Shown: piece by piece, positions 1 through 6,364 of the stretch | How positions within the stretch are numbered: the stretch's first letter is position 1 | Layout: each line of letters begins with the position of its first letter | Origin: Lachnospira sp. UBA5912 | GTDB taxonomy: Bacteria > Bacillota > Clostridia > Lachnospirales > Lachnospiraceae | Direction of reading: 5' to 3' | Length of the DNA stretch: 10,757 bases | Assembly: GCA_002435585.1 (NCBI GenBank) | Contig: DJDY01000160.1 | Span: 1-10,757 of the forward strand | Program-made: the position numbers and the translations under genes | Notes under the pieces: generated by a model | Databases searched by the model: none | Told to the model about the DNA's origin: nothing | The model's input: only the letters and a program-made list of their open reading frames with translations

Positions 1-918
1 GGCAGACGTTCACGTTCAGATGTTGCGATATGTTATATATCTGACTCTGTTGACCAGAGTGTTCTTAATAGAATGAGAAAGCTCATACAATCAATAGATG
101 TTGATGCGCTTACTATGAATATAGAAAGCCTTGCAGAGTGTATGTTCACGCATAAATGGATTAACCCATTTCCGAAATTTAAGTACTCAGAACGCCCAGA
201 TACCGCGACAGCCGCAATACTTGACGGAAATATTGTAATTATGGTCGACAATTCTCCCGCAGTTATGATAATTCCTGCCTCTATCTTTGATATTATAGAG
301 GAAGCAGATGATTTTAACTTTTCTCCAATGATAGGCTCATATCTTAGAATTACAAGATTTTTCTTCTCTATTGTGACGTGGATATTAACTCCGTTATGGC
401 TGCTTTTTGTAAACAATCCTGACTGGGTTCCCGAATTTATGAAATTCGTGCTTATAACAGATGACATAACTGTGCCTGTGCTTTTACAGCTCCTTATACT
501 TGAGCTTGCAGTTGACGGTCTTAAACTTGCGGCAGTCAACACACCGACTATGTTATCAACACCTTTAAGTATCGTAGCAGGTATTGTTGTTGGTGAATAT
601 GCAGTGAGTTCGGGCTGGTTTAATCCGGAGGCACTTCTTTATATGGCAGTTGTAACAGTAGGAACTTATGGTCAGACAAACTTTGAAATGGGTTACGCAT
701 TTAAGTTCTTAAGGGTGCTTATGCTCATACTCACACAGATATTTAATCTTGGTGGTTTCATTGTGGGAGTTGTAATATCAGTGCTCATGATAGCATTTAA
801 CAGGACCATAACGGGCAAGAGTTATATATATCCTCTTATTCCATGGGACGGAAAAATGCTTAAGAGGAAAGTGCTAAGGGTAAGGCTGCCGCATGGTTAT
901 AAGGAGAATAGTATATAA
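1..918 (+). CDS. spoVAF: SpoVAF/GerA-family spore germination protein, 5' end outside window
   Basis: The reading frame is open from base 1 and its first residues (GRRSRSDVAICYI) already match the interior of the family, so the gene starts upstream and 305 C-terminal residues are seen. Recognisable GerA/SpoVAF features are GRRSRSDVA, then the soluble-domain signature PFPKFKYSERPDTA with DGNIVIMVDNSP, then a membrane half with about four or five hydrophobic segments, including GEYAVSSGWFNPEALLYMA and a long helix pair ending ISVLMIAF. The DNSP/GSYLRITRF version of these motifs is closer to SpoVAF than to GerAA. The family sits in the spore inner membrane. SpoVAF is encoded at the end of the spoVA operon in many spore formers and takes part in ion release during germination. 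The upstream neighbours (spoVAE and others) cannot be seen here. No obvious U-tract terminator follows. A plain GerAA-type receptor subunit is the alternative. Confidence 0.82.
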   Translation, partial: GRRSRSDVAICYISDSVDQSVLNRMRKLIQSIDVDALTMNIESLAECMFTHKWINPFPKFKYSERPDTATAAILDGNIVIMVDNSPAVMIIPASIFDIIEEADDFNFSPMIGSYLRITRFFFSIVTWILTPLWLLFVNNPDWVPEFMKFVLITDDITVPVLLQLLILELAVDGLKLAAVNTPTMLSTPLSIVAGIVVGEYAVSSGWFNPEALLYMAVVTVGTYGQTNFEMGYAFKFLRVLMLILTQIFNLGGFIVGVVISVLMIAFNRTITGKSYIYPLIPWDGKMLKRKVLRVRLPHGYKENSI

Positions 919-1209
919 TTGGTCTTGCAATTCCTGAGAAAATTTATATAATGAATATTGATACAAGAGAGGGGCTCATATTTTTCAAGGGCAAGTTTTA
1001 GAAGTATGTTATTTTGAATGGTAATAAAACAACCCAGGAGTTTATATAAATTTTCTAATTAATTCCACATTTATTAATGGTAATTCTCTATGAATATGAT
1101 ACACTAATAATTATCGTATGAATGTCAGGTATAAATTATAAATATGCTTATATATAATGGAATATTTTGATACATTTATATCTGAAGGTATGTAAGTATT
1201 ATTCTTAGT
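919..1209. other. Non-coding gap between spoVAF and dnaK paralogue
   Basis: This is an AT-rich stretch of about 290 bases with no convincing gene. The longest reading frame with any protein-like look is a roughly 30-codon run around 912-1001, which has no ribosome binding site and which I do not call. The gap holds the 15-bp inverted repeat listed separately. I see no CIRCE element (TTAGCACTC-N9-GAGTGCTAA), no clear sigma-A promoter with both boxes at normal spacing, and no U-tract terminator. A TATAAT at 1153-1158 has no matching -35 box. Confidence 0.6.
937..1056. repeat. 15-bp perfect inverted repeat, 120 bp end to end
   Basis: AGAAAATTTATATAA at 937-951 is the exact reverse complement of TTATATAAATTTTCT at 1042-1056, with 90 bases between. 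Both arms are AT-rich, but 15 of 15 matches in a gap of about 290 bases is more than expected by chance. There is no T-run directly after the right arm, so it is not an ordinary terminator. No target-site duplication is evident, so mobile origin is unproven. It could be the closing stem of an RNA or a remnant of a small inverted-repeat element. Confidence 0.6.
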
Positions 1210-1218
1210 GTGAGTTAT

Positions 1219-1225
1219 GGAGGAG
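1219..1225 (+). promoter_or_regulatory. Ribosome binding site deciding the DnaK start
   Basis: GGAGGAG lies just upstream of ATG 1228 and favours that start over the in-frame GTG at 1210, which would add six residues (MSYGGV) and put the Shine-Dalgarno inside the gene. The spacing to ATG is short but workable (4 bases from GGAGG). [10 protein letters not shown] is the classical DnaK N-terminus. Confidence 0.8.
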
Positions 1226-1227
1226 TT

Positions 1228-2976
1228 ATGAGTAAGGTAATAGGAATCGATCTTGGTACAACAAATAGCTGCGTGGCAGTTATAGAAGGAGATTCGCCAA
1301 CAGTTATTACTAATAGCGAAGGGTATAGAACGACACCATCGGTTGTCGCATTTACTAAGAATAAGGAACGGCTGGTGGGAGATGCAGCGAGAAGACAGGC
1401 ATCGGTTAATTCAGACAGAACCATATTCTCCATTAAGAGACATATGGGAACAGATTACAGAAAAAAGATAGATGGTAAGGCATATACGCCACAGGAGATA
1501 TCAGCATATATACTTATGAAGTTGAAAAAAGATGCAGAAGGATTTCTTGGCGAAGAAGTTACAGATGCTGTTATCACAGTACCAGCATATTTTAATGATG
1601 CACAAAGACAGGCAACTAAGGATGCAGGTAAGATAGCAGGACTTAATGTGCTTAGAATTATCAATGAGCCAACAAGTGCTGCACTTGCATATGGACTAGA
1701 TAATGGCAATCCACAGAAGGTTCTTGTGTATGATCTTGGTGGAGGTACATTTGATGTATCTGTTATTGATATAGGCGATAATGTTATAGAGGTTCTTGCC
1801 ACATCAGGAGATAACCATCTTGGCGGTGATGATTTTGATTCACGTATTGTTGATTATATTGTTGCGAGATTCAAGGAAACAGATGGTATCAACCTAGCCA
1901 AAGATCCGGCAGCTATGCAGAGGTTAAGGGAAGAAGCTGAAAAGGCTAAGAAAGAGCTTTCGTCAGCCATGAATGCTAATATTAATCTTCCATTTATAGC
2001 AGTAGCTAAGGACGGACCACATCACATAGATATGAACATTACAAGGCAGAAGTTCAATGAACTTACAGATGATCTTGTTGATAAGACAGTTATTCCTGTT
2101 GAGAATGCACTTCATGATGCAGGTCTTAGCAAGAATGATATAGGTATGGTGCTTCTTGTCGGTGGTTCTACAAGAATTCCAGCGGTTCAGGATAAAGTAA
2201 GACAGATTATGGGTAAAGAACCATCAAGAAATCTTAATCCTGACGAGTGTGTGGCACTTGGAGCAGCAGTACAGGGAGGCAAGCTTGGCAACCAGCTTAA
2301 GCCAGGTTCAGCAGCAGCTGAGATTATACTTATGGATGTAACGCCTTTATCGCTTTCTATAGAGACTGTTGGTGGTATAGCAAGCAGGCTTATAGAGCGT
2401 AACACAACTATTCCTACAAGGCATAGCCAGATATTCACAACAGCTGGCAACTTCCAGACATCGGTTGATATCAAGGTGTTCCAGGGTGAGAGAAGATTCA
2501 CAAGAGATAACAAGCTCCTAGGTAACTTCAGATTAAGTGGTATCAAAAGAGCCATGGCAGGTGTGCCACAGATAGAAGTAACCTTTGATATAGATGCGAA
2601 TGGCATTGTGAATGTATCAGCAAAGGATTTAGGAACAGGAAGAGAACAGTCTATAACGATAACTTCAAGTTCTAACATGTCAGAAGAAGAGATAGAAAGA
2701 GCTAAGTGGGAAGCTGAGGTGTATGGAGCGCAGGATAAGCAGAATGAGGAATTCTGCAACTCACGCATCGAAGCAGAGAACACATTAAGGCGTGCCGAAG
2801 GCGAGTATAGCCAGAATAAAAAAACATGGGACAAGGCTAAAAGGAAAGCTGTAAAGGAAGCTATGAATGTGATTAAGAAGCTTATCTTAAAGACCAAGCC
2901 TGAAAAGATGGATGCACAATCAGCGGAAGCACTTGATGAGGCTAGAAATAATCTTGAAAATGTTTTGAATAATTAA
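1228..2976 (+). CDS. dnaK: DnaK-type Hsp70 chaperone, stand-alone divergent paralogue
   Basis: This is an ATP-dependent cytosolic chaperone of 582 residues, against roughly 610 for typical Firmicute DnaK. The ATPase domain is complete: phosphate-1 loop [10 protein letters not shown] (6-15), [17 protein letters not shown] (118-134), [11 protein letters not shown] (146-156), phosphate-2 [10 protein letters not shown] (169-178), [11 protein letters not shown] (194-204), and [10 protein letters not shown] (311-320). The insert of Gram-negative DnaK is missing, as expected for Gram-positive forms. The linker before DVTPLSL is about six residues longer than usual ([14 protein letters not shown], then IILM instead of VLLL). 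The substrate domain carries GNFQTSV where ADNQTAV is usual, and [11 protein letters not shown] where DIPPAPRGVPQ is usual. The helical lid is present but the acidic tail is absent. No grpE, dnaJ, hrcA or CIRCE is adjacent, so this is probably a second Hsp70 and not the main heat-shock copy. A strong terminator follows, suggesting a monocistronic gene. Confidence 0.95.
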   Translation: MSKVIGIDLGTTNSCVAVIEGDSPTVITNSEGYRTTPSVVAFTKNKERLVGDAARRQASVNSDRTIFSIKRHMGTDYRKKIDGKAYTPQEISAYILMKLKKDAEGFLGEEVTDAVITVPAYFNDAQRQATKDAGKIAGLNVLRIINEPTSAALAYGLDNGNPQKVLVYDLGGGTFDVSVIDIGDNVIEVLATSGDNHLGGDDFDSRIVDYIVARFKETDGINLAKDPAAMQRLREEAEKAKKELSSAMNANINLPFIAVAKDGPHHIDMNITRQKFNELTDDLVDKTVIPVENALHDAGLSKNDIGMVLLVGGSTRIPAVQDKVRQIMGKEPSRNLNPDECVALGAAVQGGKLGNQLKPGSAAAEIILMDVTPLSLSIETVGGIASRLIERNTTIPTRHSQIFTTAGNFQTSVDIKVFQGERRFTRDNKLLGNFRLSGIKRAMAGVPQIEVTFDIDANGIVNVSAKDLGTGREQSITITSSSNMSEEEIERAKWEAEVYGAQDKQNEEFCNSRIEAENTLRRAEGEYSQNKKTWDKAKRKAVKEAMNVIKKLILKTKPEKMDAQSAEALDEARNNLENVLNN

Positions 2977-2978
2977 TG

Positions 2979-3029
2979 AAAATCTGATATTATCTATAGA
3001 GTGTTATTTATAGATGATATCAGATTTTT
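2979..3029 (+). terminator. Rho-independent terminator of dnaK paralogue
   Basis: The left arm AAAATCTGATATTATCTATA (2979-2998) pairs with 3009-3028 (TATAGATGATATCAGATTTT) over about 20 bp, with a single G-U-type difference. The loop is 10 nt and the right arm ends in a T-run (3025-3029). It starts 3 bases after the stop codon. The stem is AT-rich but long. Confidence 0.9.
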
Positions 3030-3035
3030 ACGTGT

Positions 3036-3063
3036 TTGGTATTTAACTGGCAGGTAGTGTATT
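3036..3063 (+). promoter_or_regulatory. Weak candidate promoter for aroC
   Basis: TTGGTA (3036-3041) and TGTATT (3058-3063) are separated by 16 bases. Each matches the sigma-A consensus at 4 of 6 positions. It is placed just after the dnaK terminator, where a promoter for aroC is needed, and it would put the tandem repeats 3075-3142 in the aroC leader. The match is weak. Confidence 0.25.
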
Positions 3064-3074
3064 GTTAGTAGAAA

Positions 3075-3142
3075 GAAAGTTTAAATGTAGCATATAGAAA
3101 GTTTAAATGCAGAAGGTAGAATGTGTTTAAATGTAGCATATA
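3075..3142 (+). repeat. Three imperfect 22-24 bp tandem repeats upstream of aroC
   Basis: Three copies lie end to end: 3075-3096 (22 bp), 3097-3118 (22 bp) and 3119-3142 (24 bp). They share the core GTTTAAATGYAG. The first and third copies also share TAGCATATA. The array ends about 30 bases before the aroC ribosome binding site, so it probably lies in the 5' untranslated region. Confidence 0.8.
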
Positions 3143-3185
3143 GGCAGATAGAATAAATATTAATACAGGATAGGAGAAAGATAAG

Positions 3186-4289
3186 GTGGCAGCAGGTTCA
3201 ACATTTGGAAATATATTTAAGATAATGACCTGGGGTGAGTCCCATGGAGAAGGACTGGGAGTTGTTGTGGATGGATGCCCGGCAGGTATTTCTTTATGCG
3301 AGGAGGATATTCAGAAGTTTCTTGATAGAAGAAAACCAGGACAGTCTAAGTTTACAACACCAAGAAAAGAAGATGATAAGGTGAGTATACTGTCAGGTGT
3401 GTTTGAAGGAAAGACGACGGGGACACCTATATCAATGGTTGTGTATAATAAAACACAGCGTTCCTCTGATTATTCAGAAATAGCCAAGTATTACAGACCA
3501 GGACATGCAGATTATACATTTGATGAAAAGTATGGCTTCAGGGATTACAGAGGCGGTGGAAGAAGTTCGGGAAGAGAAACGATAGGCAGAGTGGCAGCAG
3601 GAGCAATCGCCATTAAAGTGCTTGAAGCACTTAAGATAAGTGTATGTGCTTATGCAACGAGGATAGGAGGAATAAGCATAGATTATGATAAGTTCGATAT
3701 AAAGGAACGTGATGAGAACGCTTTTAATATGCCGGATGCAGAAGCTGCCTGCAAGGTGGAAGAATACGCAACTAAGAAGCTTGAGGAAAGGGATTCTATT
3801 GGTGGGATAATAGAGTGCGTTGTAACAGGTATGATGCCAGGCGTAGGCGATCCAGTATTTGATAAGCTTGATGCTAACCTTGCAAAGGCAATTATGTCGA
3901 TAGGTGCAGTTAAGGGCTTTGAGATAGGTGATGGATTTGCTGCGGCTGACAGTACAGGAAGCACCAACAATGATAGTTTTACAATAAAAGACGGCAAGAT
4001 TGTTAAGAAGACTAATCACAGTGGCGGAGTGCTTGGCGGTATGAGTGATGGCTCTGATATAATATTCAGGGCTGCAGTGAAACCAACACCATCTATAGCA
4101 GCTATTCAGCAGACAGTTAATAAGTCGGGCGAAGATATTGCTATATCTATAAAAGGAAGACACGACCCTATGATAGTTCCAAGGGCGGTAGTTGTTGTTG
4201 AAGCTATGACTGCGTTGACACTTGTAGATATGATATTAGGTAATATGACGTCAAGAATTGACAGAATAGTTGATTTCTATAAAAGATAG
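3186..4289 (+). CDS. aroC: Chorismate synthase
   Basis: Catalyses the last shikimate-pathway step, conversion of 5-enolpyruvylshikimate-3-phosphate to chorismate, using reduced FMN. It is soluble and the family is normally a homotetramer. The protein has 367 residues, the normal length. Signatures seen: TFGNIFKIMTWGESHGEGLG (6-25) with the conserved His20; DRRKPGQ (47-53); RPGHADYTFDEKYGFRDYRG (104-123) with the second conserved His107; GGGRSSGRET (123-132); MSIGAVKGFEIGDGF (237-251); HSGGVLGGMSDG (278-289); and RHDPMIVPRAV (325-335) with Asp327. The start is GTG 3186, preceded by AGGAGA at 3172-3177; no better in-frame ATG exists and the MAAGSTFGN start fits the family. It has no aromatic-pathway neighbours here. 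Its stop codon lies in the second copy of a 25-bp tandem repeat. Confidence 0.97.
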   Translation: MAAGSTFGNIFKIMTWGESHGEGLGVVVDGCPAGISLCEEDIQKFLDRRKPGQSKFTTPRKEDDKVSILSGVFEGKTTGTPISMVVYNKTQRSSDYSEIAKYYRPGHADYTFDEKYGFRDYRGGGRSSGRETIGRVAAGAIAIKVLEALKISVCAYATRIGGISIDYDKFDIKERDENAFNMPDAEAACKVEEYATKKLEERDSIGGIIECVVTGMMPGVGDPVFDKLDANLAKAIMSIGAVKGFEIGDGFAAADSTGSTNNDSFTIKDGKIVKKTNHSGGVLGGMSDGSDIIFRAAVKPTPSIAAIQQTVNKSGEDIAISIKGRHDPMIVPRAVVVVEAMTALTLVDMILGNMTSRIDRIVDFYKR

Positions 4290-4336
4290 AATAGTTGATT
4301 TTTATAAAAGACAGAATAGCGGATTCCTATAAAAAG
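4261..4336 (+). repeat. Three 25-26 bp tandem repeats spanning the aroC stop codon
   Basis: The copies are 4261-4285, 4286-4310 and 4311-4336. Each is a variant of ACAGAATAGTTGATTTCTAT followed by AAAAG. Copy 1 encodes the last AroC residues (RIVDFYK), the stop TAG (4287-4289) is made by copy 2, and copy 3 is wholly non-coding and more diverged. Copies 1 and 2 differ at 2 of 25 positions. Confidence 0.9.
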
Positions 4337-4439
4337 GTAGAAGGCTGTTATCTATATTTATTATAAAATAATTTATAAGATAATAAATCACAGAACAATA
4401 AGTAATAGAATCTAAGATATAAGAAAGAGAAAGAAAGTT

Positions 4440-5582
4440 ATGTATAAAATACTAAAAACAGATGGAAGAGCTAAAAGAGCTGAATTCACTACAGTTCACG
4501 GAACTGTCCAGACACCTGTGTTCATGAATGTCGGAACAGTTGCGGCTATTAAGGGTGCGGTAGCCACAACAGATTTGCAGGAAATAGGAACACAGATAGA
4601 ATTATCTAACACATATCACCTTCATGTAAGACCTGGTGATAAGCTTATCAAAGAACTTGGTGGGCTCCATAAGTTTATGAACTGGAATAAGCCTATACTT
4701 ACAGATTCAGGCGGATTTCAGGTGTTTTCACTTGCAGGACTCCGTAAGATAAAAGAAGAGGGTGTTACTTTCCAGTCGCATATAGATGGACATAAGATAT
4801 TTATGGGACCAGAGGAGAGTATGCAGATACAGTCTAATCTTGGTTCGACAATTGCTATGGCATTTGACGAATGTGCTCCTGCAAAGGCTGACAGAAAGTA
4901 CATTATCAACTCAGTTGAGAGAACTACAAGATGGCTTGAACGCTGTAAAAAAGAGATGAACAGGCTTAACTCACTTGAAGATACTATCAATAAGAATCAG
5001 ATGCTTTTTGGCATTAATCAGGGAGCAATATATGATGATATAAGAATTGATCATGCAAAGCGTATATCAGAGCTTGATCTTGATGGTTATGCTGTTGGTG
5101 GTCTTGCAGTAGGTGAAACACATGAGGAAATGTATCATGTGCTTGATGAGGTCGTTCCTTATCTTCCTCAGAATAAGCCAACATATCTTATGGGAGTTGG
5201 TACACCAGCCAACATCCTGGAGTCAGTAGACAGAGGAATCGATTTCTTTGACTGCGTATATCCATCGAGAAACGGAAGACATGGACATGTGTATACAAAG
5301 CTTGGTAAGATTAATCTGTTTAATGCAAAGTATGAAAAGGATACAGCGCCTATCGAAGAAGGCTGCCAGTGCCCAGCATGTAAGAACTATTCAAGAGCGT
5401 ATATAAGACATCTTCTTAAAGCAAAAGAAATGCTTGGTATGAGACTTTGCGTACTTCATAATCTTTATTTTTATAATCACCTTATGGAAGATATCAGAGG
5501 TGCCATTGATGCGGGTAACTATAAGAGCTTTAAGGATGAGAGATTATATCTGCTTAAGACATATGATAAGAAGCAGGATTAA
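4440..5582 (+). CDS. tgt: tRNA-guanine(34) transglycosylase (queuine tRNA-ribosyltransferase)
   Basis: Exchanges guanine-34 in GUN anticodons (Asn, Asp, His, Tyr tRNAs) for a queuosine precursor, normally preQ1 in bacteria. It is cytosolic. At 380 residues it has the usual length. Seen: SNTYHLHVRPGD (56-67); LTDSGGFQVFSL (87-98) with the acid/base Asp89; MAFDECAP (140-147); FGINQGAIYDD (190-200) with Gln194; AVGGLAVGE (218-226); MGVGTPANILESV (251-263); the nucleophile Asp271 in FFDCVYPSRNGRHG; and zinc ligands Cys309, Cys311, Cys314 (CQCPAC) and His340 (VLHNLYFY). Active-site loops differ from the textbook PTRxARNG and FGIVQGG patterns, but the catalytic and zinc residues are intact. The ribosome binding site upstream is poor (a purine-rich GAAAGAGAAAGAAAG stretch), yet the MYKILKTDGRAKRAE start is the family's normal one. 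The gene precedes yajC, a common bacterial arrangement; queA is not in the window. Confidence 0.97.
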   Translation: MYKILKTDGRAKRAEFTTVHGTVQTPVFMNVGTVAAIKGAVATTDLQEIGTQIELSNTYHLHVRPGDKLIKELGGLHKFMNWNKPILTDSGGFQVFSLAGLRKIKEEGVTFQSHIDGHKIFMGPEESMQIQSNLGSTIAMAFDECAPAKADRKYIINSVERTTRWLERCKKEMNRLNSLEDTINKNQMLFGINQGAIYDDIRIDHAKRISELDLDGYAVGGLAVGETHEEMYHVLDEVVPYLPQNKPTYLMGVGTPANILESVDRGIDFFDCVYPSRNGRHGHVYTKLGKINLFNAKYEKDTAPIEEGCQCPACKNYSRAYIRHLLKAKEMLGMRLCVLHNLYFYNHLMEDIRGAIDAGNYKSFKDERLYLLKTYDKKQD

Positions 5583-5596
5583 TAATTAGTTGTAGG

Positions 5597-5625
5597 TTAT
5601 GATTTTAATTCGATTATAATCATAA
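5597..5625 (+). other. Hairpin after tgt without a U-tract
   Basis: TTATGATTTTAAT (5597-5609) pairs with ATTATAATCATAA (5613-5625) over 13 positions with one mismatch and a 3-nt loop, about 14 bases after the tgt stop codon. It is followed by AAAATG rather than a run of T, so it fits a transcript-end stabiliser or a weak terminator rather than a classical one. Confidence 0.5.
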
Positions 5626-5639
5626 AAATGCTATAAATT

Positions 5640-5654
5640 TATCATTAAATGATA
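5640..5654. promoter_or_regulatory. Palindrome abutting the yajC -35 box
   Basis: TATCATT-A-AATGATA is a perfect 7-bp-arm palindrome that overlaps the first two bases of the putative -35 box at 5653. The position suits a repressor or activator operator, but the regulator is unknown and the sequence is AT-rich. Confidence 0.3.
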
Positions 5655-5681
5655 GACATATAGAAAAAATTACGCTATTAT
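5653..5681 (+). promoter_or_regulatory. Putative sigma-A promoter for yajC
   Basis: TAGACA (5653-5658) and TATTAT (5676-5681) are separated by exactly 17 bases. Each matches consensus at 5 of 6 positions. Transcription would begin near 5688-5691, just where the structured leader begins. Confidence 0.55.
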
Positions 5682-5690
5682 TAAAATATT

Positions 5691-5754
5691 GAGGCTGAAT
5701 CCAGAATTGTTTTAACAGCTTCTGGATAGAAGCATATTGAGCCTGTATGCAGGC
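5691..5754 (+). promoter_or_regulatory. Structured yajC leader with two competing folds
   Basis: Three pairings are visible. ATCCAGAA (5699-5706) pairs perfectly with TTCTGGAT (5720-5727). AGGCT (5692-5696) pairs with AGCCT (5740-5744), enclosing that hairpin. GCCTG (5741-5745) pairs with CAGGC (5750-5754) around a 4-nt loop. The second and third pairings use the same bases and exclude one another. The last hairpin ends 8 bases before the AGGAGGA ribosome binding site. No known riboswitch class is recognised. Confidence 0.45.
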
Positions 5755-5762
5755 AGATAATC

Positions 5763-5769
5763 AGGAGGA
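5763..5769 (+). promoter_or_regulatory. Ribosome binding site deciding the YajC start
   Basis: AGGAGGA lies 7 bases before ATG 5777. The in-frame ATG at 5747 has no such site and falls in the loop of a predicted hairpin, so 5777 is chosen. Confidence 0.88.
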
Positions 5770-5776
5770 ATTAATA

Positions 5777-6061
5777 ATGGGTCAGATTGGTATTATTATT
5801 GTGTATGTAATAGCACTTGGTGCTTTAATGTACTTCTTTGCAATTAAGCCACAGAAGAAACAGCAGAAAGAACAGCAGCAGCTTATGGATTCAATGGCTA
5901 TTGGTGATTATGTTCTTACAACAAGTGGTTTCTATGGTGTTATCCTTGATATAACAGAGGATGATGTAATCGTAGAATTCGGTAATAACAAGAACTGCCG
6001 TATAACTATGCAGAAGAAGGCTATCGCACAGGTTGAAAAGCCATCTTCAACAGAAGAATAA
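5777..6061 (+). CDS. yajC: Preprotein translocase subunit YajC
   Basis: A small inner-membrane protein of 94 residues that associates with SecDF and the SecYEG translocon in bacteria where it has been studied. It is not essential. Seen: one N-terminal membrane helix (about 4-22, IGIIIVYVIALGALMYFFA), the IKPQKKQQKEQQQ basic/glutamine-rich juxtamembrane stretch (23-35) typical of YajC, then the small beta domain with IGDYVLTTSGFYGVILDI (42-59) and a variable polar tail. The start follows the strong AGGAGGA site; an upstream ATG at 5747 would add ten polar residues (MQADNQEELI) before the membrane helix and is unlikely. It follows tgt, the usual partner, but is separated from it by about 195 bases with its own promoter-like boxes and leader. 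A terminator follows directly, so secD/secF are not co-transcribed with it. Confidence 0.95.
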   Translation: MGQIGIIIVYVIALGALMYFFAIKPQKKQQKEQQQLMDSMAIGDYVLTTSGFYGVILDITEDDVIVEFGNNKNCRITMQKKAIAQVEKPSSTEE

Positions 6062-6104
6062 TCAAAAGGTAAACAACTTGCATAATATTCTATGAATATT
6101 TTAG

Positions 6105-6154
6105 AATCTCCGGATAGTATTCCTGTATAGGAAGAGGTATCCGGAGATTTTTTT
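6105..6154 (+). terminator. Rho-independent terminator after yajC
   Basis: AATCTCCGGATA (6105-6116) pairs perfectly with TATCCGGAGATT (6138-6149), followed by T-run 6148-6154. The 21-nt interior holds a second short stem, TTCCT (6120-6124) with AGGAA (6129-6133). This is the most GC-rich and classical terminator of the window. Confidence 0.95.
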
Positions 6155-6199
6155 GATATATATTTTACAAGTGTCTTGTCTTTTATCTGTTGAAGGTTA

Positions 6200-6216
6200 A
6201 CTTTCACATACTTTCA
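6200..6216. promoter_or_regulatory. Direct repeat upstream of leuB promoter
   Basis: ACTTTCA occurs at 6200-6206 and again at 6210-6216, a 10-base period (one helical turn), ending 13 bases before the -35 box. It overlaps an imperfect palindrome GAAGGTTAACTTTC at 6192-6205. The placement fits an activator site; the regulator is unknown. Confidence 0.35.
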
Positions 6217-6229
6217 TAGATACCGCCAC

Positions 6230-6258
6230 TTGAAAAATGTACTATTATGGAGTAAAAT
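6230..6258 (+). promoter_or_regulatory. Putative sigma-A promoter for leuB
   Basis: TTGAAA (6230-6235) and TAAAAT (6253-6258) are separated by exactly 17 bases. This is the best promoter match in the window. It predicts a start near 6264-6266 and a leader of about 150 nt before leuB. Confidence 0.65.
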
Positions 6259-6282
6259 ATTAAACAATAGCCTTAACTTGGC

Positions 6283-6364
6283 GGGACATGAATGACGATA
6301 GTTACAGTGATGAAAGATTTTATGTCCCTTATAATAAACATTAATTTGAGCAGTTTTATTATAA
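6283..6364 (+). promoter_or_regulatory. leuB leader with two back-to-back hairpins
   Basis: GGGACATGAA (6283-6292) pairs with TTTATGTCCC (6319-6328), 10 bp including one G-U. Immediately adjoining, TTATAATAAA (6329-6338) pairs perfectly with TTTATTATAA (6355-6364). Neither is followed by a U-tract. There is no T-box consensus and no leucine-rich leader peptide; the only small frame (6288-6344, 18 codons) has no Leu codon. The leader lies between the predicted promoter and leuB, so a regulatory RNA role is plausible but unproven. Confidence 0.45.

Noticed and set aside
951..1001. Short frame MNIDTREGLIFFKGKF after spoVAF, part of a roughly 30-codon open run
   Set aside because: No ribosome binding site, very short, and no family recognised; could be a gene remnant but unsupported.
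1046..1062. CodY-like box AATTTTCTAATTAAT upstream of dnaK
   Set aside because: It matches only part of AATTTTCWGAAAATT, is in AT-rich DNA and overlaps the right arm of the inverted repeat.
1210..1227. GTG 1210 as the dnaK start
   Set aside because: It would place the Shine-Dalgarno sequence inside the gene and add residues not found in DnaK; ATG 1228 fits the family.
919..1227. CIRCE/HrcA operator before the dnaK paralogue
   Set aside because: Looked for TTAGCACTC-N9-GAGTGCTAA and found nothing close.
2187..2897. Antisense frame of 236 codons opposite dnaK, and similar antisense frames opposite the other genes
   Set aside because: Each is a shadow of a well-supported gene on the + strand, with no ribosome binding site or family resemblance.
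4343..4385. Weak AT-only hairpin (TTATCT...AGATAA) between aroC and tgt as a terminator
   Set aside because: Stem interrupted, all A/T beyond six pairs, and no T-run after it.
5747..5776. ATG 5747 as the yajC start
   Set aside because: No ribosome binding site, lies in a hairpin loop, and would add a polar N-terminus to a membrane-anchored protein; ATG 5777 has a perfect AGGAGGA.
6288..6344. Leader peptide of 18 codons upstream of leuB (attenuation)
   Set aside because: No Leu, Ile or cluster of regulatory codons, and no terminator hairpin with a U-tract follows.
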